A stretch of DNA of 64,000 nucleotides, from the NCBI RefSeq assembly GCF_000260985.4, contig NC_017857.3, positions 2,046,001 to 2,110,000 on the forward strand, given 5' to 3'. The position numbers were made by a program, and so were the translations under genes. The DNA comes from Methylophaga nitratireducenticrescens (GTDB taxonomy: Bacteria; Pseudomonadota; Gammaproteobacteria; Nitrosococcales; Methylophagaceae). Every line of letters starts with the position of its first letter. Positions within the stretch are counted from its first letter, which is position 1. Shown piece by piece: positions 16,756 to 26,477 of the stretch. The notes under the pieces were generated by a model. That model worked only from the letters and a program-made list of their open reading frames with translations, did no database searches and had not been told where the DNA came from.

Positions 16756-18630
16756 TTAAATTTTGAACTGACTGATTTGTGTTTCCAGTCCATTTGCCAG
16801 TCTGGCCAGTTCCTGACTGGTCAAAGTGGTTTGATTGGTACTTTCAGCATTTTCCTCAGCCACCTGAGCAATACTCACAATGTTTCGGTTTATCTCTTCA
16901 GCAACGGCTGACTGTTCCTCTGCCGCACTGGCAATATGCGTATTCATATCGCGAATCGAAGCAACTGACTCAGCAATGACATCCAGAGATTGGCCAGCTT
17001 TCTCTGCTTTTTCAACACTGCGGTTAGCCTGTTCAAGTTCTTCATCCATTACCTGAACCGATTTTTCAGCTTCTTTTTGCAGGCGTTCAATTATTTTTTT
17101 GATTTCTTCTGTTGAGTCGTGGCTGCGTTTGGCAAGTGTTCTTACTTCATCAGCCACTACCGCAAAACCTCTGCCGGATTCTCCGGCTCTAGCCGCTTCA
17201 ATTGCTGCATTCAATGCCAATAAGTTAGTTTGTTCCGCAATACTCTGTATAACAGTCAAAACCGTCCCAATATTTTCACTTTCTTTTTGCAGCCCCTTAA
17301 TCGACACGGCTCCCATTTCTACTTGTTTAGACAATTGTTTAATACCCTCTATGGCATCAACAACTACCTGTTTACCTGCTTTTGTTTCTGCATCTGCTGT
17401 CCGGGACGCATCAGCAGCCTGAGAAGCATACCGTGCCACTTCCTGTACCGTTGCGGCCATTTCATTCATCGCCGTAGCGACCTGTTCGCTATCACTTTGC
17501 TGACGCAGTACCCCGCGACTGGACTGGCCAGTGGTCACGGTTAATTCTTCGGCTGCTACATTAAGCTGTTTGGATGAATCAAACACTTCCTGAATCAGGT
17601 TACTGAAAACGCCCATCATCTGATTAAAGACATGCGCCATCTGTACTATTTCATCTTTACCCTCTACATCTGCACGCTCTGTGAGATCCTTGTTTTGCTG
17701 TGCACGCTTCATCACTTCAGCGAGCAAATTGATGGGGTTCACTACACTACTACTAATGAATCTGGATAACAAAATCAAGATGGCTAAAATCAACACAATT
17801 GAAATAATAGCCGTAATAAAAATGGATTTTTCGTGCGCTAGAACTTCATCAGTTATTTGATCAGAAGAAGTCTGAAGATTATCTTGTATTTGATAAACAA
17901 TCGCTCGCATTTCACCAATTTTGCCTAAATTTTCATTTAATCCAAACACTTCTTCTGCTTTGACCAGCCGAGTGAAATCATCGCTGTATTTCGTCATCAA
18001 ATTTGATATTTGGTCTTGCTCAATGTCATTTAAATAGCTTTGCTGCAAAGTTTGATAAAAAACGCTGAGATTATTATTAAAGGTTTCGAAGTAACTCCCA
18101 TCTCTCCGTAACATAAAATCTTTTTCATTACGGCGTAACATCAACATATCTTTCAATAAAGTATCGTTTTGAAAATCGGCAAGCATCTTTTCTGCTTCTT
18201 GAACTGAGCGGCGAAGATTGCCATATAATCCTTCTTTATGACTTAATCCGATTGTTTGTCGTAAAACGACAATCCCACTAAAAGCCGAGTGGTACTGTTC
18301 GAGTAAATCGAGTAAATGTGGAATGTTTTCAATGTAAATATTCTCTTCTTTAAGGTCAGAAACCAGCTGAGAGAGTTGTTGTTTTATAAGGCTGTGATTG
18401 TCATTAAAAGCGACTTGATATTTTAGATCTTGTCGATCCAAAAAGTCTTTTTCATTAATCCTTAAATTTCGCATCGTGGTTTCAGCTTCAAGACTAAGTG
18501 TTGCAGACTGTCCAATTTGTACAAGTGAATGCATTCCTAGACCAAGCATCACAGTCAAAATAACAATCCCAACAACCATAAGACTGATTAAAAGCAACAT
18601 TTTTGCTTTGACTGATAATGACTTAAACAT
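16756..18630 (-). CDS. Methyl-accepting chemotaxis protein
   Basis: This is a 624-residue transmembrane chemoreceptor. One helix spans about residues 11-33. A long helical periplasmic sensor follows (about 34-270) with two repeats of the [12 protein letters not shown]/[12 protein letters not shown] type, suggesting a helical bimodular (HBM-like) ligand domain. The second helix is at about 272-292, a HAMP domain at about 295-350, and the conserved cytoplasmic hairpin has the tip [19 protein letters not shown] near residue 480. No CheR-binding pentapeptide is visible at the C terminus (ends ETQISQFKI). HBM receptors known elsewhere sense organic acids; the ligand here is unknown. The gene stands upstream of the hybrid kinase on the same strand with a hairpin between them. 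Confidence 0.93.
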   Translation of the reverse strand: MFKSLSVKAKMLLLISLMVVGIVILTVMLGLGMHSLVQIGQSATLSLEAETTMRNLRINEKDFLDRQDLKYQVAFNDNHSLIKQQLSQLVSDLKEENIYIENIPHLLDLLEQYHSAFSGIVVLRQTIGLSHKEGLYGNLRRSVQEAEKMLADFQNDTLLKDMLMLRRNEKDFMLRRDGSYFETFNNNLSVFYQTLQQSYLNDIEQDQISNLMTKYSDDFTRLVKAEEVFGLNENLGKIGEMRAIVYQIQDNLQTSSDQITDEVLAHEKSIFITAIISIVLILAILILLSRFISSSVVNPINLLAEVMKRAQQNKDLTERADVEGKDEIVQMAHVFNQMMGVFSNLIQEVFDSSKQLNVAAEELTVTTGQSSRGVLRQQSDSEQVATAMNEMAATVQEVARYASQAADASRTADAETKAGKQVVVDAIEGIKQLSKQVEMGAVSIKGLQKESENIGTVLTVIQSIAEQTNLLALNAAIEAARAGESGRGFAVVADEVRTLAKRSHDSTEEIKKIIERLQKEAEKSVQVMDEELEQANRSVEKAEKAGQSLDVIAESVASIRDMNTHIASAAEEQSAVAEEINRNIVSIAQVAEENAESTNQTTLTSQELARLANGLETQISQFKI

Positions 18631-18730
18631 GCTGACTCCAAAAGGCTGTAGGATTATTTCATAGCTGTTCCTGTAGCGTCTTTCTAAGATAAAACTTTAG
18701 AAAACCACCATACTAAAACAGCTACTTGAA

Positions 18731-19366
18731 TTAAGGGTTTATAGCACCAGAGTCAATGAGTAAACGATGTATTGATTGAGCAAACTGTTGATATCCAAGC
18801 GCATTCGGATGCACATGATCAGCTTTTAATGATGAGTCAATTAACACCTCACTGAGGATAGTGGGTTCGATGGGTATGCCTTTTGATTCAGCAACATCAA
18901 GATAAAGTGGTAATGGCACTAAATTGAGACCTAATGCCGGTACGGCAATTAATATTACCTGTGAACCAGAAGCGAGAATTTCATCCACCATCGTTTGAAG
19001 GTTGGCTTGTAGTTGTGTTCTGCTCTGCTTACGCAATAGATCATTGCCACCATGACACAGCACAACCAGATCAGGTTTGGTTTCTTCGAGAAGCTTTGTT
19101 AAACGCTTTTTACCATCATTGCTGACTTCACCGGGAACACCGGCATTAATCACTTTACGATTAGTCATATCGGCAAGCAAGGCGGGATAACTCTGTTCTG
19201 GCGCGGCACCGGTTCCAAAGGTCAGGCTGTCACCAAAAGCCAGGATGACGGCATCCTGGCTAAGTGGTTTCAGTTTGGCAGAAGGCTGATCACAGCCAAC
19301 CAGTGTAGAAACTCCAATACAAACAATTAAAAAATATTTAAAGGCAGCGATGAAATTTCTTTTCAT
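18731..19366 (-). CDS. SGNH/GDSL-family esterase, predicted lipoprotein (TesA-like)
   Basis: This 211-residue protein starts with a lipoprotein signal (hydrophobic residues 10-23, lipobox LVGC with Cys at about 25), so it is probably anchored to a membrane facing the periplasm. The hydrolase blocks are clear: block I FGDSLTFGTGA with the catalytic serine (about 46), block II glycine in NAGVPGE, block III GGND (about 107) and block V DHVHPNALGY with Asp and His (about 185). TesA-type enzymes hydrolyse acyl esters or thioesters; the substrate is not determined here. It abuts the 3' end of tatD, and so may be the last gene of the fatty-acid cluster, but it may equally be an independent passenger. 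Confidence 0.88.
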   Translation of the reverse strand: MKRNFIAAFKYFLIVCIGVSTLVGCDQPSAKLKPLSQDAVILAFGDSLTFGTGAAPEQSYPALLADMTNRKVINAGVPGEVSNDGKKRLTKLLEETKPDLVVLCHGGNDLLRKQSRTQLQANLQTMVDEILASGSQVILIAVPALGLNLVPLPLYLDVAESKGIPIEPTILSEVLIDSSLKADHVHPNALGYQQFAQSIHRLLIDSGAINP

Positions 19367-20145
19367 TAAGCAGCCAGTCTAGCAGAGGGAAACAAACGGT
19401 AAAAATTTTCGGTGGTCACAGCAGCAACCTCTTCTATTGACTCACCCCTTAATTCAGCCAGAAAGGCGGCAACATGTTTAACATACGCTGGCTGATTGGT
19501 TTTACCACGATGAGGAACCGGTGCCAGATAAGGGGCATCCGTTTCAATCAGAATTCGATCCAGAGGCAGTTTTTGGGCAACTTCCTGTAACTCACGGGCA
19601 CTTTTAAATGTCACGATACCGGATAACGAAATATAAAAACCGATATCCAACGCGCGTTTTGCCGTTTCCCAGTTTTCGGTAAAACAATGAATAATGCCGC
19701 CTGCATCTTTGGCATTCTCATTTTCCAGCATTCTCATGGTATCTGCACGTGCTTCACGGGTATGAATAATCAATGGTTTTTTAGTCTGTCTGGCGGCTTC
19801 GATATGGTAACTGAAACGATCCCGTTGCCAGCTTAAATCACCTTCACTACGAAAGTAATCCAAACCTGTTTCACCGATAGCAATCACTTTTGGATGGTTC
19901 GCGAGTTTGATTAGTTGTTCTGTACTGAGTGTGCCAGCCTGATCAACATTCGGGTGGATTCCCACACTGGCTGTGAGCTGTGGATATTGCTCAGCGAGCT
20001 GACGGACTTCAGCAATACTGTCCTGATCAATGGCAATACAAAGGATGTGTTCAATTTGGTTTTCGCTGGCCTCGCTAACCATTGCGGCAACACCGCCAGG
20101 TTGGTCAGCCAGTAAATTCAGATGACAATGAGAGTCAATATACAT
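19366..20145 (-). CDS. TatD-family metal-dependent hydrolase (YcfH-like)
   Basis: This 259-residue TIM-barrel hydrolase has metal ligands in MYIDSHCHLN at the N terminus, the glutamate in AIGETGLDY (about 92), histidines in PLIIHTREA (about 128) and GIIHCFTEN (about 153), and the aspartate in LIETDAPYLAP (about 205). This is the YcfH branch of TatD proteins, which are Mg2+-dependent DNases or related phosphodiesterases. Physiological substrates are not settled. Its position downstream of holB and pilZ is conserved in many gammaproteobacteria (tmk-holB-pilZ-tatD), so it belongs to the same transcription unit. Confidence 0.93.
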   Translation of the reverse strand: MYIDSHCHLNLLADQPGGVAAMVSEASENQIEHILCIAIDQDSIAEVRQLAEQYPQLTASVGIHPNVDQAGTLSTEQLIKLANHPKVIAIGETGLDYFRSEGDLSWQRDRFSYHIEAARQTKKPLIIHTREARADTMRMLENENAKDAGGIIHCFTENWETAKRALDIGFYISLSGIVTFKSARELQEVAQKLPLDRILIETDAPYLAPVPHRGKTNQPAYVKHVAAFLAELRGESIEEVAAVTTENFYRLFPSARLAA

Positions 20146-20182
20146 AAATTACCTGGTTAGTGACGGTTTCTCCGTCATTATC

Positions 20183-20536
20183 TTACATCGTATAAGTGGC
20201 TTTATCCGACTTCAATTTATCAACCAGATGATTTTCAATTTTGCCACGAACTACATTCGCACCGCCGTCACCTTCACTAAAGTGCACACCGATGCCTGCT
20301 GCCTGATTACCTTGGGCCGCCTTTGGTGTGATCCAGGCAATATTACCAGCAACCGGGATTTTTTCCGGCTCATCCAGTAAGGTCAGCAGAATGAAAACTT
20401 CTTCTCCCATTTCGTAAGTTTTGTTAGTGGGAATAAATAAACCACCATTTTTAAGAAAAGGCATAAAAGAGTGATACAGCATATTCTGATCGCTTATTTT
20501 CAGCGAGAGGATACCTTTGCGTGGATTCATGCTCAT
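20183..20536 (-). CDS. pilZ: PilZ-domain protein (type IV pilus PilZ type)
   Basis: This is a 117-residue single-domain protein. The body has the beta-barrel features of PilZ, including GGLFIPTNKTYEMGEEV (about 31-47), AGNIAWITPK and GIGVHFSEGD (about 83-92). The N-terminal RxxxR motif that binds cyclic-di-GMP is not evident. This agrees with the Pseudomonas/Xanthomonas PilZ proteins encoded beside holB, which do not bind the nucleotide and instead act through partners in type IV pilus assembly. The location between holB and tatD supports that assignment over a generic cyclic-di-GMP receptor. Confidence 0.85.
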   Translation of the reverse strand: MSMNPRKGILSLKISDQNMLYHSFMPFLKNGGLFIPTNKTYEMGEEVFILLTLLDEPEKIPVAGNIAWITPKAAQGNQAAGIGVHFSEGDGGANVVRGKIENHLVDKLKSDKATYTM

Positions 20537-20569
20537 AAAAAACTCTTTAATTATTTGCTGATGGCGAGA

Positions 20570-21535
20570 TTAATGAATGGCTGATCTGGTATGAGTAATA
20601 CGCATTACAGAAACCATAAAGTCTTCAATTAACAATGTCTTGTTGTAGTTATTTGAAGATGATATTAGCTTTATTGTATTCACTATGCAATCAGCGATAT
20701 GCCAGTAATGCTGCGTTACACTGGTTTCAGCATACTCCAAATACTGTTGCTGAAGTCGGGATTTAACAGCCGATAACAATTGATGCATTACTTTAACCAG
20801 ATCCAGCTGTTGCCATTGGCTGGCAAGTTGCACGGGATTTGCCTGCTGTTGTATCAATTGATCAAAATCCTGCTGAATCTGTTGATATGACTGCCACTCA
20901 TTGGTTTCGAGCGCATGGACGATAGCAAAAGGAGCGTCCAGCGTTAATGAGGAAATTTTTCGCAACTGATCTGCATCAGTAGCAACGCCCTGAGAATCCA
21001 GCCAATTTAATGTCATCGAATAATCAGGGGTTGACAGATGCATCTGCTGACAACGACTGCGAATAGTCACTGGCAGCCGATGTACTGCATTGGTGGTTAA
21101 GATTAAAATAGTATTGTTCTGTGGTTCTTCAAGCAGTTTCAATAAACTGTTTGCTGCACTATTGGTCATTAAATCTGCTGACTCAATCACTACGGTTTTC
21201 CATTTGGCAACGCTTGGAGTAAGGGATTGTTTTTCTTTTAGCGCACGAATTTGGTCGATTTTGATCGATTTACCGGCCTCCTCCGAACGAATAGTCAGGT
21301 GATCCGGGTGATTCCCTGCCTGCATTATCTGGCAACTGTGACACACACCACAGGCGTTAAAGTGTTTGTCAGCAGCAAGACATAATAAACTCTCAGCCAT
21401 TTTGACGGCTAACTGCTTTTTCCCCAGTCCGGCGACACCCGTCAACAAGACAGCATGCGGCATACGTTGTTGCTCAACTCTGTCAACAATATGTTGCCAG
21501 ACCGTCTGTTGCCATGGGAAAAGCGCCGTCATCAA
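20570..21535 (-). CDS. holB: DNA polymerase III delta-prime subunit
   Basis: HolB is the stator of the clamp loader that places the beta clamp on DNA. The 321 residues show the AAA+ fold with a modified P-loop (GVAGLGKKQ, about residue 33), as is usual for this non-ATPase subunit. Four zinc-binding cysteines lie in CLAADKHFNACGVCHSC (about 52-68), and the SRC motif of the arginine-finger loop is in IRSRCQQM (about 160). The C-terminal third is the helical oligomerisation domain. It overlaps the end of tmk by 4 nt, matching the conserved tmk-holB coupling. Confidence 0.93.
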   Translation of the reverse strand: MMTALFPWQQTVWQHIVDRVEQQRMPHAVLLTGVAGLGKKQLAVKMAESLLCLAADKHFNACGVCHSCQIMQAGNHPDHLTIRSEEAGKSIKIDQIRALKEKQSLTPSVAKWKTVVIESADLMTNSAANSLLKLLEEPQNNTILILTTNAVHRLPVTIRSRCQQMHLSTPDYSMTLNWLDSQGVATDADQLRKISSLTLDAPFAIVHALETNEWQSYQQIQQDFDQLIQQQANPVQLASQWQQLDLVKVMHQLLSAVKSRLQQQYLEYAETSVTQHYWHIADCIVNTIKLISSSNNYNKTLLIEDFMVSVMRITHTRSAIH

Positions 21536-22164
21536 AGTGTTGCTTCCAGTAATGGAGCCAGCTGATGTTTGAGTTGTTGCTGAATCGCTTCAATATTCTG
21601 GCTGGCATCAATTCGTTTGATCCGCTTCGGTTCTACTTCAGCTCGTGCAAGATAACAGTTCCTGACACGTTCAAAAAACACCTGTTTTTCCTGCTCAAAC
21701 CGATCTTTTTGTTGTTGCCGCTGCTCTACCCGGGTTTGGCCTAAAGCCACGGGCAAATCAAATAAAAATGTGACATCCGTATTGCAGCCTTGCAATGTCC
21801 AGTCAGCGAGCTGTTTTATCCGTTGTTCATTAATTCCTCGCCCGCCACCTTGATAGGCAAACGTGGCATCAACAAAACGATCGGAAACAACCCAATCACC
21901 ACGTTTTAATGCTGGCAGAATTACCTGCTGGAGATGTTCAGCACGAGCAGCAAACATCAACAATAACTCAGTATCTTCAGCCATCGCCTGTTCTGTTGAC
22001 TTGAGTAACACTTCACGGATTTCTTCTCCCAAAGAGGTGCCACCGGGCTCGCGGGTCACAACAACCTGTTTACCGTGTGAGCGAATATAATCGGCAATAA
22101 ACTGCAGTTGGGTCGATTTACCGGCGCCTTCAATGCCTTCGATACTGATAAATTTTCCATTCAT
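21532..22164 (-). CDS. tmk: Thymidylate kinase
   Basis: Tmk phosphorylates dTMP to dTDP for DNA synthesis. The 210-residue form starts MNGKFISIEGIEGAGKST, with the P-loop GIEGAGKST, the DRF motif in VSDRFVDATFAYQGGGRG (about 92-100) and the lid segment RVEQRQQQKDRFE (about 145). I prefer the ATG at 22164 because it overlaps the mltG stop as ATGA, typical of coupled genes. An upstream codon would add eight residues. It sits between mltG and holB, as in E. coli. Confidence 0.95.
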   Translation of the reverse strand: MNGKFISIEGIEGAGKSTQLQFIADYIRSHGKQVVVTREPGGTSLGEEIREVLLKSTEQAMAEDTELLLMFAARAEHLQQVILPALKRGDWVVSDRFVDATFAYQGGGRGINEQRIKQLADWTLQGCNTDVTFLFDLPVALGQTRVEQRQQQKDRFEQEKQVFFERVRNCYLARAEVEPKRIKRIDASQNIEAIQQQLKHQLAPLLEATL

Positions 22165-23186
22165 TGTGTTATCTGCTTGTTTTTCCAATATTTTCTAACC
22201 GCTCGATTATGATCTTCCAGATTGTCCGAGAAAACATGACCACCATTTTCCGCTCCGGCAACAAAATACAGGCTGTTACCTTCGGCTGGATTCATTGCCG
22301 CTTCAATGGATTCTTTACTGGGTAAACAGATTGGTGTCGGAGGCAAACCAAACCGGGTGTAGGTATTGTAAGGCGTATCTGTTTGCAGATCTTTTTTACG
22401 GATATTGCCATCGTAGCTGTCACCCATGCCATAAATCACAGTCGGATCAGTCTGTAACCGCATACCTTTATCCAGACGGCGAACAAATACACCAGCAATT
22501 TCGGGACGTTCTTCGGGTATGGCACTCTCTTTTTCGATGATGGACGCCATGATCAGTACTTCATAGGCTGAATCATAAGGTAACTCTTCTGTCATCAGTT
22601 GCCAGGAATTCTCCAGCTGATCCTGCATATTATGGTAAGCACGGCTTAAAAACTGCACATCAGTTGTATTGGCTGGAAAATGATACGTCTCAGGTAAAAA
22701 TAAACCTTCAACCCGTTCATTTTCGATTGATAACGCTTCACGAACTGTTTCATTGTTTAATTCGGGTAATGTCTTTTTAATTTTTGGATGCGTCTGCACT
22801 TTTTCAAATAGCTGTTTGGCTGTCATTCCTTCCACGATGGTTATCGAGTATTGAACGACTTTGCCACTGATAAAGAGATTTAATAAATCCGGTAAAGTGG
22901 CATCAGCTTCAACCCGATATTCACCGGCTTTAATCTGTTGGGCATTGCCTTGCATTCGGGCATAAATATCCAGATAAACACTGGGTACCGGGCTCAACCC
23001 ACTTTCGTATAAACGCTGGCTGACTTTACTGATGTTATCACCAGGATAAATGGTAAATATCGTGTCATCTTCTATTAAATTAACCGGCTGATGCAGAAAT
23101 CGCTGATATTCGTTCCAGACAACTAACGCGATGATCGCGGCAAGTACGACTAAAAAAAGCAATTTGATAGTTAAAGGTATTTTCAT
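22161..23186 (-). CDS. mltG: Endolytic murein transglycosylase MltG (YceG)
   Basis: MltG is an inner-membrane enzyme that cleaves nascent glycan strands and so sets their length. The 341-residue protein has one N-terminal helix (about residues 7-24), a LysM-like segment (about 40-95, IYPGDNISKVSQ), and the YceG domain with the catalytic glutamate in IMASIIEKES (about 218). The family block DPTVIYGMG and YNTYTRFGLPPTPICLPS follow. It overlaps pabC upstream and tmk downstream by 4 nt each, the usual pabC-mltG-tmk-holB order. Confidence 0.94.
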   Translation of the reverse strand: MKIPLTIKLLFLVVLAAIIALVVWNEYQRFLHQPVNLIEDDTIFTIYPGDNISKVSQRLYESGLSPVPSVYLDIYARMQGNAQQIKAGEYRVEADATLPDLLNLFISGKVVQYSITIVEGMTAKQLFEKVQTHPKIKKTLPELNNETVREALSIENERVEGLFLPETYHFPANTTDVQFLSRAYHNMQDQLENSWQLMTEELPYDSAYEVLIMASIIEKESAIPEERPEIAGVFVRRLDKGMRLQTDPTVIYGMGDSYDGNIRKKDLQTDTPYNTYTRFGLPPTPICLPSKESIEAAMNPAEGNSLYFVAGAENGGHVFSDNLEDHNRAVRKYWKNKQITQ

Positions 23187-24013
23187 GCGTTTCTGTTCTG
23201 TGAAGTTAAAGCCCGCTGCAACGTTTGAGTAAGTGGGCCATGGCTGTAATGCATATCAAGATCAGTAATACGAGTTACTGGCCATATGCCAATTAAACTG
23301 TTGCAGACAAACACTTCATCCGCTGACTTGAGATCATCAATGGTCAGCGATGTGATATGCAGGGGAATTGACAGTCTGTCAGCAATTTTAATCAGTTGTT
23401 GACGCATAATACCAGCGATTCCTGAACCTGAAAGCTCAGCTGTGGATAATTGGTTATTTTGCACCAGAAACACATTCGACATTGTTCCCTCTATCAATTG
23501 ATCCTGATAATCAAGCATCAAACCTTCTACAATACTGTCGTCCTGCCATTCATTACGGGCAAGCACTTGTTCCAGACGATTAAGATGTTTGATTCCAGCC
23601 AATGTGGGGTTGATCGCCAAACGCTGTTGGCAGAGGCGTACGGTAATGCCGGATTGATGGGAGTCGGGATATATTGGCATAGAATGCGTGCTGATAATTC
23701 GGCTGGTTTGCATATCAGTTTGATAGCGATACCCTCGCCCTCCGGAACCACGGGTAACCATGATTTTAATAACCGCATCATTATTCAATTGGCGACAAAC
23801 AGCGTTGACTTCTTTCGTGAGAGATTGCTGTTGCGCAACAGGAAAGGCAATTTTCAGCCGTTGACAGCCTTCAACCAATCTGGAGAGATGTTGGGCGAAA
23901 TATTCAAGTTGCCCATTACGATAGGCGATGGTTTCAAATAAACCATCGCCATATTGCAAACCACGATCAGTAATTTCGATTCTGTTTTCGGGGTGGCCGT
24001 TAATCAGAATCAT
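23183..24013 (-). CDS. pabC: Aminodeoxychorismate lyase
   Basis: PabC is a PLP enzyme that turns 4-amino-4-deoxychorismate into p-aminobenzoate and pyruvate for folate synthesis. The 276-residue protein is a fold-type IV aminotransferase relative. Visible are RGLQYGDGLFET near residue 17, the PLP lysine in GIKHLNRLEQVLARNEW (about 142) and the glutamate-bearing EGTMSNVFLV (about 175). It lies 10 nt downstream of fabF, as in E. coli, within the fatty-acid operon. A branched-chain or D-amino-acid transaminase is excluded mainly by context and by HLNRLEQVLAR. Confidence 0.92.
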   Translation of the reverse strand: MILINGHPENRIEITDRGLQYGDGLFETIAYRNGQLEYFAQHLSRLVEGCQRLKIAFPVAQQQSLTKEVNAVCRQLNNDAVIKIMVTRGSGGRGYRYQTDMQTSRIISTHSMPIYPDSHQSGITVRLCQQRLAINPTLAGIKHLNRLEQVLARNEWQDDSIVEGLMLDYQDQLIEGTMSNVFLVQNNQLSTAELSGSGIAGIMRQQLIKIADRLSIPLHITSLTIDDLKSADEVFVCNSLIGIWPVTRITDLDMHYSHGPLTQTLQRALTSQNRNA

Positions 24014-24023
24014 CTGTCACCGA

Positions 24024-25265
24024 CTAATCGAGTTTTTTGAAAATAACAGTACCGTTGGTGCCGCCAAAGCCAAATGAATTCGACATGGAAATATCGATAG
24101 GTATTTGTCGAGCCGTATGTGGAACATAATCAAGATCACAAGCTTCATCCGGGTTATCCAGATTGATGGTAGGTGGTGCAACCTGATCACGAATTGCCAG
24201 AATACTGAATACTGCTTCAACCCCACCTGCAGCACCTAACAAGTGCCCGATCATTGATTTGGTTGAACTGACAGCAACTTTTTGTGCGGCGTTGCCCAGA
24301 GCCGTTTTAATCGCCTGCGTTTCTGCGACATCGCCTGCGGGTGTCGAAGTACCGTGCGCATTAATATAATGAATATCTTCTGCATTAATACCAGCATCAT
24401 TCATCGCATTAACCATACAGCGTGCCGCACCCTCACCACCTTGTGATGGCATGGTCATATGATAAGCATCACTGCTCATACCAGAACCAATCAATTCCGC
24501 GTAAATGGAAGCGCCACGTTTTTTTGCGTGTTCATATTCTTCCAGGACAATGACACCGGCACCATCTCCCAACACAAAACCATCACGATCTTTATCCCAC
24601 GGACGACTTGCAGCAAGTGGATCATCATTACGGGTCGACAGAGCGCGTGCCGCAGCAAATCCACCTAACCCAGTTTTGGAGGTAGCCATCTCGGCGCCGC
24701 CGGCGATCATCACATCGGCATCACCATATTGAATCATGCGTCCAGCAGCCGAAATACAGTGTGTTCCGGTAGAACAAGCCGTGACAATGGCGGTATTCGG
24801 ACCTTTCATACCAAACATAATCGATAAATTACCGGATATCATGTTAATGATATTACTGGGCACAAAAAATGGCGAAATTTTACGTGGTCCACCGTTTAAA
24901 AAGCTGTCATAGCCAGCTTCGATACCAGGTAATCCACCAATTCCGGAACCAATAGCCACACCAATCCGTTCAGCATTGGCATCGGTCACTTCCAAGCCGG
25001 AATCCTTAATGGCTTCAACTGCTGCCGCAATACCGTAATGGATGAAAGTATCCATTTTTTTAGCGTCTTTACGAGAAATAACTGTCTCAACATCAAAGTC
25101 TTTGACGCTAGCACCAAAACGAACCGGGAAATCAGTTACATCAAAAGATGTAATCGGCGCCACACCACTTTTGCCAGCCAGGATATTTTCCCAGCTTTCT
25201 GCTACCGATAAACCGACCGGTGTTACCGCGCCCAGCCCGGTAACCACAATGCGTCTTTTAGACAT
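24024..25265 (-). CDS. fabF: 3-oxoacyl-ACP synthase II
   Basis: FabF condenses malonyl-ACP with growing acyl-ACP and is important for long and unsaturated chains. The 413-residue protein (E. coli 413) has the catalytic cysteine in [10 protein letters not shown] (about 164), histidines in [11 protein letters not shown] (about 303) and [11 protein letters not shown] (about 340), and the glycine-rich end [10 protein letters not shown]. It follows acpP across a 94-bp gap that contains a perfect 12-bp hairpin, which may set its expression relative to acpP. Confidence 0.97.
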   Translation of the reverse strand: MSKRRIVVTGLGAVTPVGLSVAESWENILAGKSGVAPITSFDVTDFPVRFGASVKDFDVETVISRKDAKKMDTFIHYGIAAAVEAIKDSGLEVTDANAERIGVAIGSGIGGLPGIEAGYDSFLNGGPRKISPFFVPSNIINMISGNLSIMFGMKGPNTAIVTACSTGTHCISAAGRMIQYGDADVMIAGGAEMATSKTGLGGFAAARALSTRNDDPLAASRPWDKDRDGFVLGDGAGVIVLEEYEHAKKRGASIYAELIGSGMSSDAYHMTMPSQGGEGAARCMVNAMNDAGINAEDIHYINAHGTSTPAGDVAETQAIKTALGNAAQKVAVSSTKSMIGHLLGAAGGVEAVFSILAIRDQVAPPTINLDNPDEACDLDYVPHTARQIPIDISMSNSFGFGGTNGTVIFKKLD

Positions 25266-25303
25266 CAGTTTTCCTCATGCAAATCTTCTCTATAGATACG
25301 ACA

Positions 25304-25338
25304 TAGCCGTCTAGCATGACCTGCACGCTAGACGGCTA
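25304..25338. promoter_or_regulatory. perfect 12-bp hairpin between acpP and fabF
   Basis: TAGCCGTCTAGC (25304-25315) and GCTAGACGGCTA (25327-25338) form a perfect stem with an 11-nt loop in the acpP-fabF gap. No T-run follows on the minus strand, so it is not a standard terminator. A partial terminator or an RNA-stabilising/processing element that raises acpP over fabF message is plausible. Confidence 0.55.
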
Positions 25339-25359
25339 CATCTGAAGCAATCTGTAATA

Positions 25360-25596
25360 TTAAGACTGAACAGAATTAATATAAGCGACGGCTTCTTTAA
25401 CGGTGGTGATCTTTTCCGCTTCTTCGTCAGGAATTTCACATTCAAATGCTTCTTCCAGTGCCATAACCAGCTCAACAGTGTCCAGCGAGTCAGCACCCAG
25501 ATCATCAATAAATGAAGCATCTGCAGTTACTTCATCGGCATTTACACCTAATTGTTCAACAACAATTTCTTTCACACGAGCTTCAATATCACTCAT
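25360..25596 (-). CDS. acpP: Acyl carrier protein
   Basis: AcpP carries acyl chains as thioesters on a 4'-phosphopantetheine arm. The 78-residue acidic protein has the attachment serine in [12 protein letters not shown] (Ser at about 37) and the recognition helix that follows. Length and sequence are close to E. coli AcpP (78). It stands between fabG and fabF, separated by gaps of 137 and 94 bp. These are the two largest gaps within the fab genes and suggest its own promoter and transcript, as known in E. coli. Confidence 0.98.
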   Translation of the reverse strand: MSDIEARVKEIVVEQLGVNADEVTADASFIDDLGADSLDTVELVMALEEAFECEIPDEEAEKITTVKEAVAYINSVQS

Positions 25597-25733
25597 AACA
25601 TCTGTTTCCTTTGGTGGTTAAGTACAAACAACGTGCTGGCATTTTATAGTGCGAGCACTGTGGAGACAAGCTGGAAGCCTTGTCCTAAAAATATCTCCAC
25701 AATAAAAAGCCTGAGTCCTGTTAGATTCAGCCC

Positions 25734-26477
25734 TTAATTCATATACATGCCGCCATTTACGTGCAGCGTTTCGCCTGTAATATATCCGGCTAAAGGACTG
25801 GCCAAAAAGCTGACAGCAGCGGCGATTTCTTCTGCTTCACCGAGGCGTTTAACCGGAACTTGTTCCAGTAGTGCAGTTTTATGTGCTTCAGGTAGCCCAC
25901 TGGTCATATCTGTATCAATAAAGCCGGGCGCAACACTGTTTACCGTAATGCCACGAGCACCAACTTCACGGGCCAATGACTTGCTGAAACCAATCACACC
26001 GGCTTTAGCAGCAGCATAATTGGTTTGACCTGCATTACCCATTACACCAACAACTGATGTGATATTGATAATGCGACCCCAACGGGCTTTGGTCATAGCA
26101 CGCACACAACGTTTGCTTAATTTGAAGATTGGCGTGAGATTGGTGTCGATAATATCGTCCCATTCTTCATCCTTCATCCGCATCAGCAGATTGTCACGGG
26201 TGATACCAGCATTGTTGACCAGAATATCCGGCGCGGCGAATTCGGCTTCGATCGCCGTAACAGTTTCATCAATGGCATTTTCCTGTGTCACGTTCAATAC
26301 CAGACCTTTTCCCTGAATACCGGCTGCCTGCAGGTATTCACTGATGGTAGCAGCACCCTTTTCTGAGGTGGCTGTGCCAATCACGGTCGCACCCTGTTCA
26401 CCGAGACTTAATGCAATAGCACGGCCGATACCGCGAGTTGCCCCGGTTACCAAAGCAACTTTACCTTGTAGGCTCAT
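25734..26477 (-). CDS. fabG: 3-oxoacyl-ACP reductase
   Basis: FabG is the NADPH-dependent reductase of fatty-acid elongation and a short-chain dehydrogenase. In 247 residues it shows the cofactor glycines in VTGATRGIGRAIA (about 10-20), NNAGITRDN (about 88), the catalytic serine in NITSVVGVMG (about 140) and the YxxxK pair in NYAAAKAG (about 153-157). It overlaps the fabD stop by 4 nt. Confidence 0.97.
   Translation of the reverse strand: MSLQGKVALVTGATRGIGRAIALSLGEQGATVIGTATSEKGAATISEYLQAAGIQGKGLVLNVTQENAIDETVTAIEAEFAAPDILVNNAGITRDNLLMRMKDEEWDDIIDTNLTPIFKLSKRCVRAMTKARWGRIINITSVVGVMGNAGQTNYAAAKAGVIGFSKSLAREVGARGITVNSVAPGFIDTDMTSGLPEAHKTALLEQVPVKRLGEAEEIAAAVSFLASPLAGYITGETLHVNGGMYMN

Noticed and set aside
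10577-18630. Possible horizontally acquired island
   Set aside because: No integrase, tRNA junction, direct repeats or clear composition change borders the three signalling genes.
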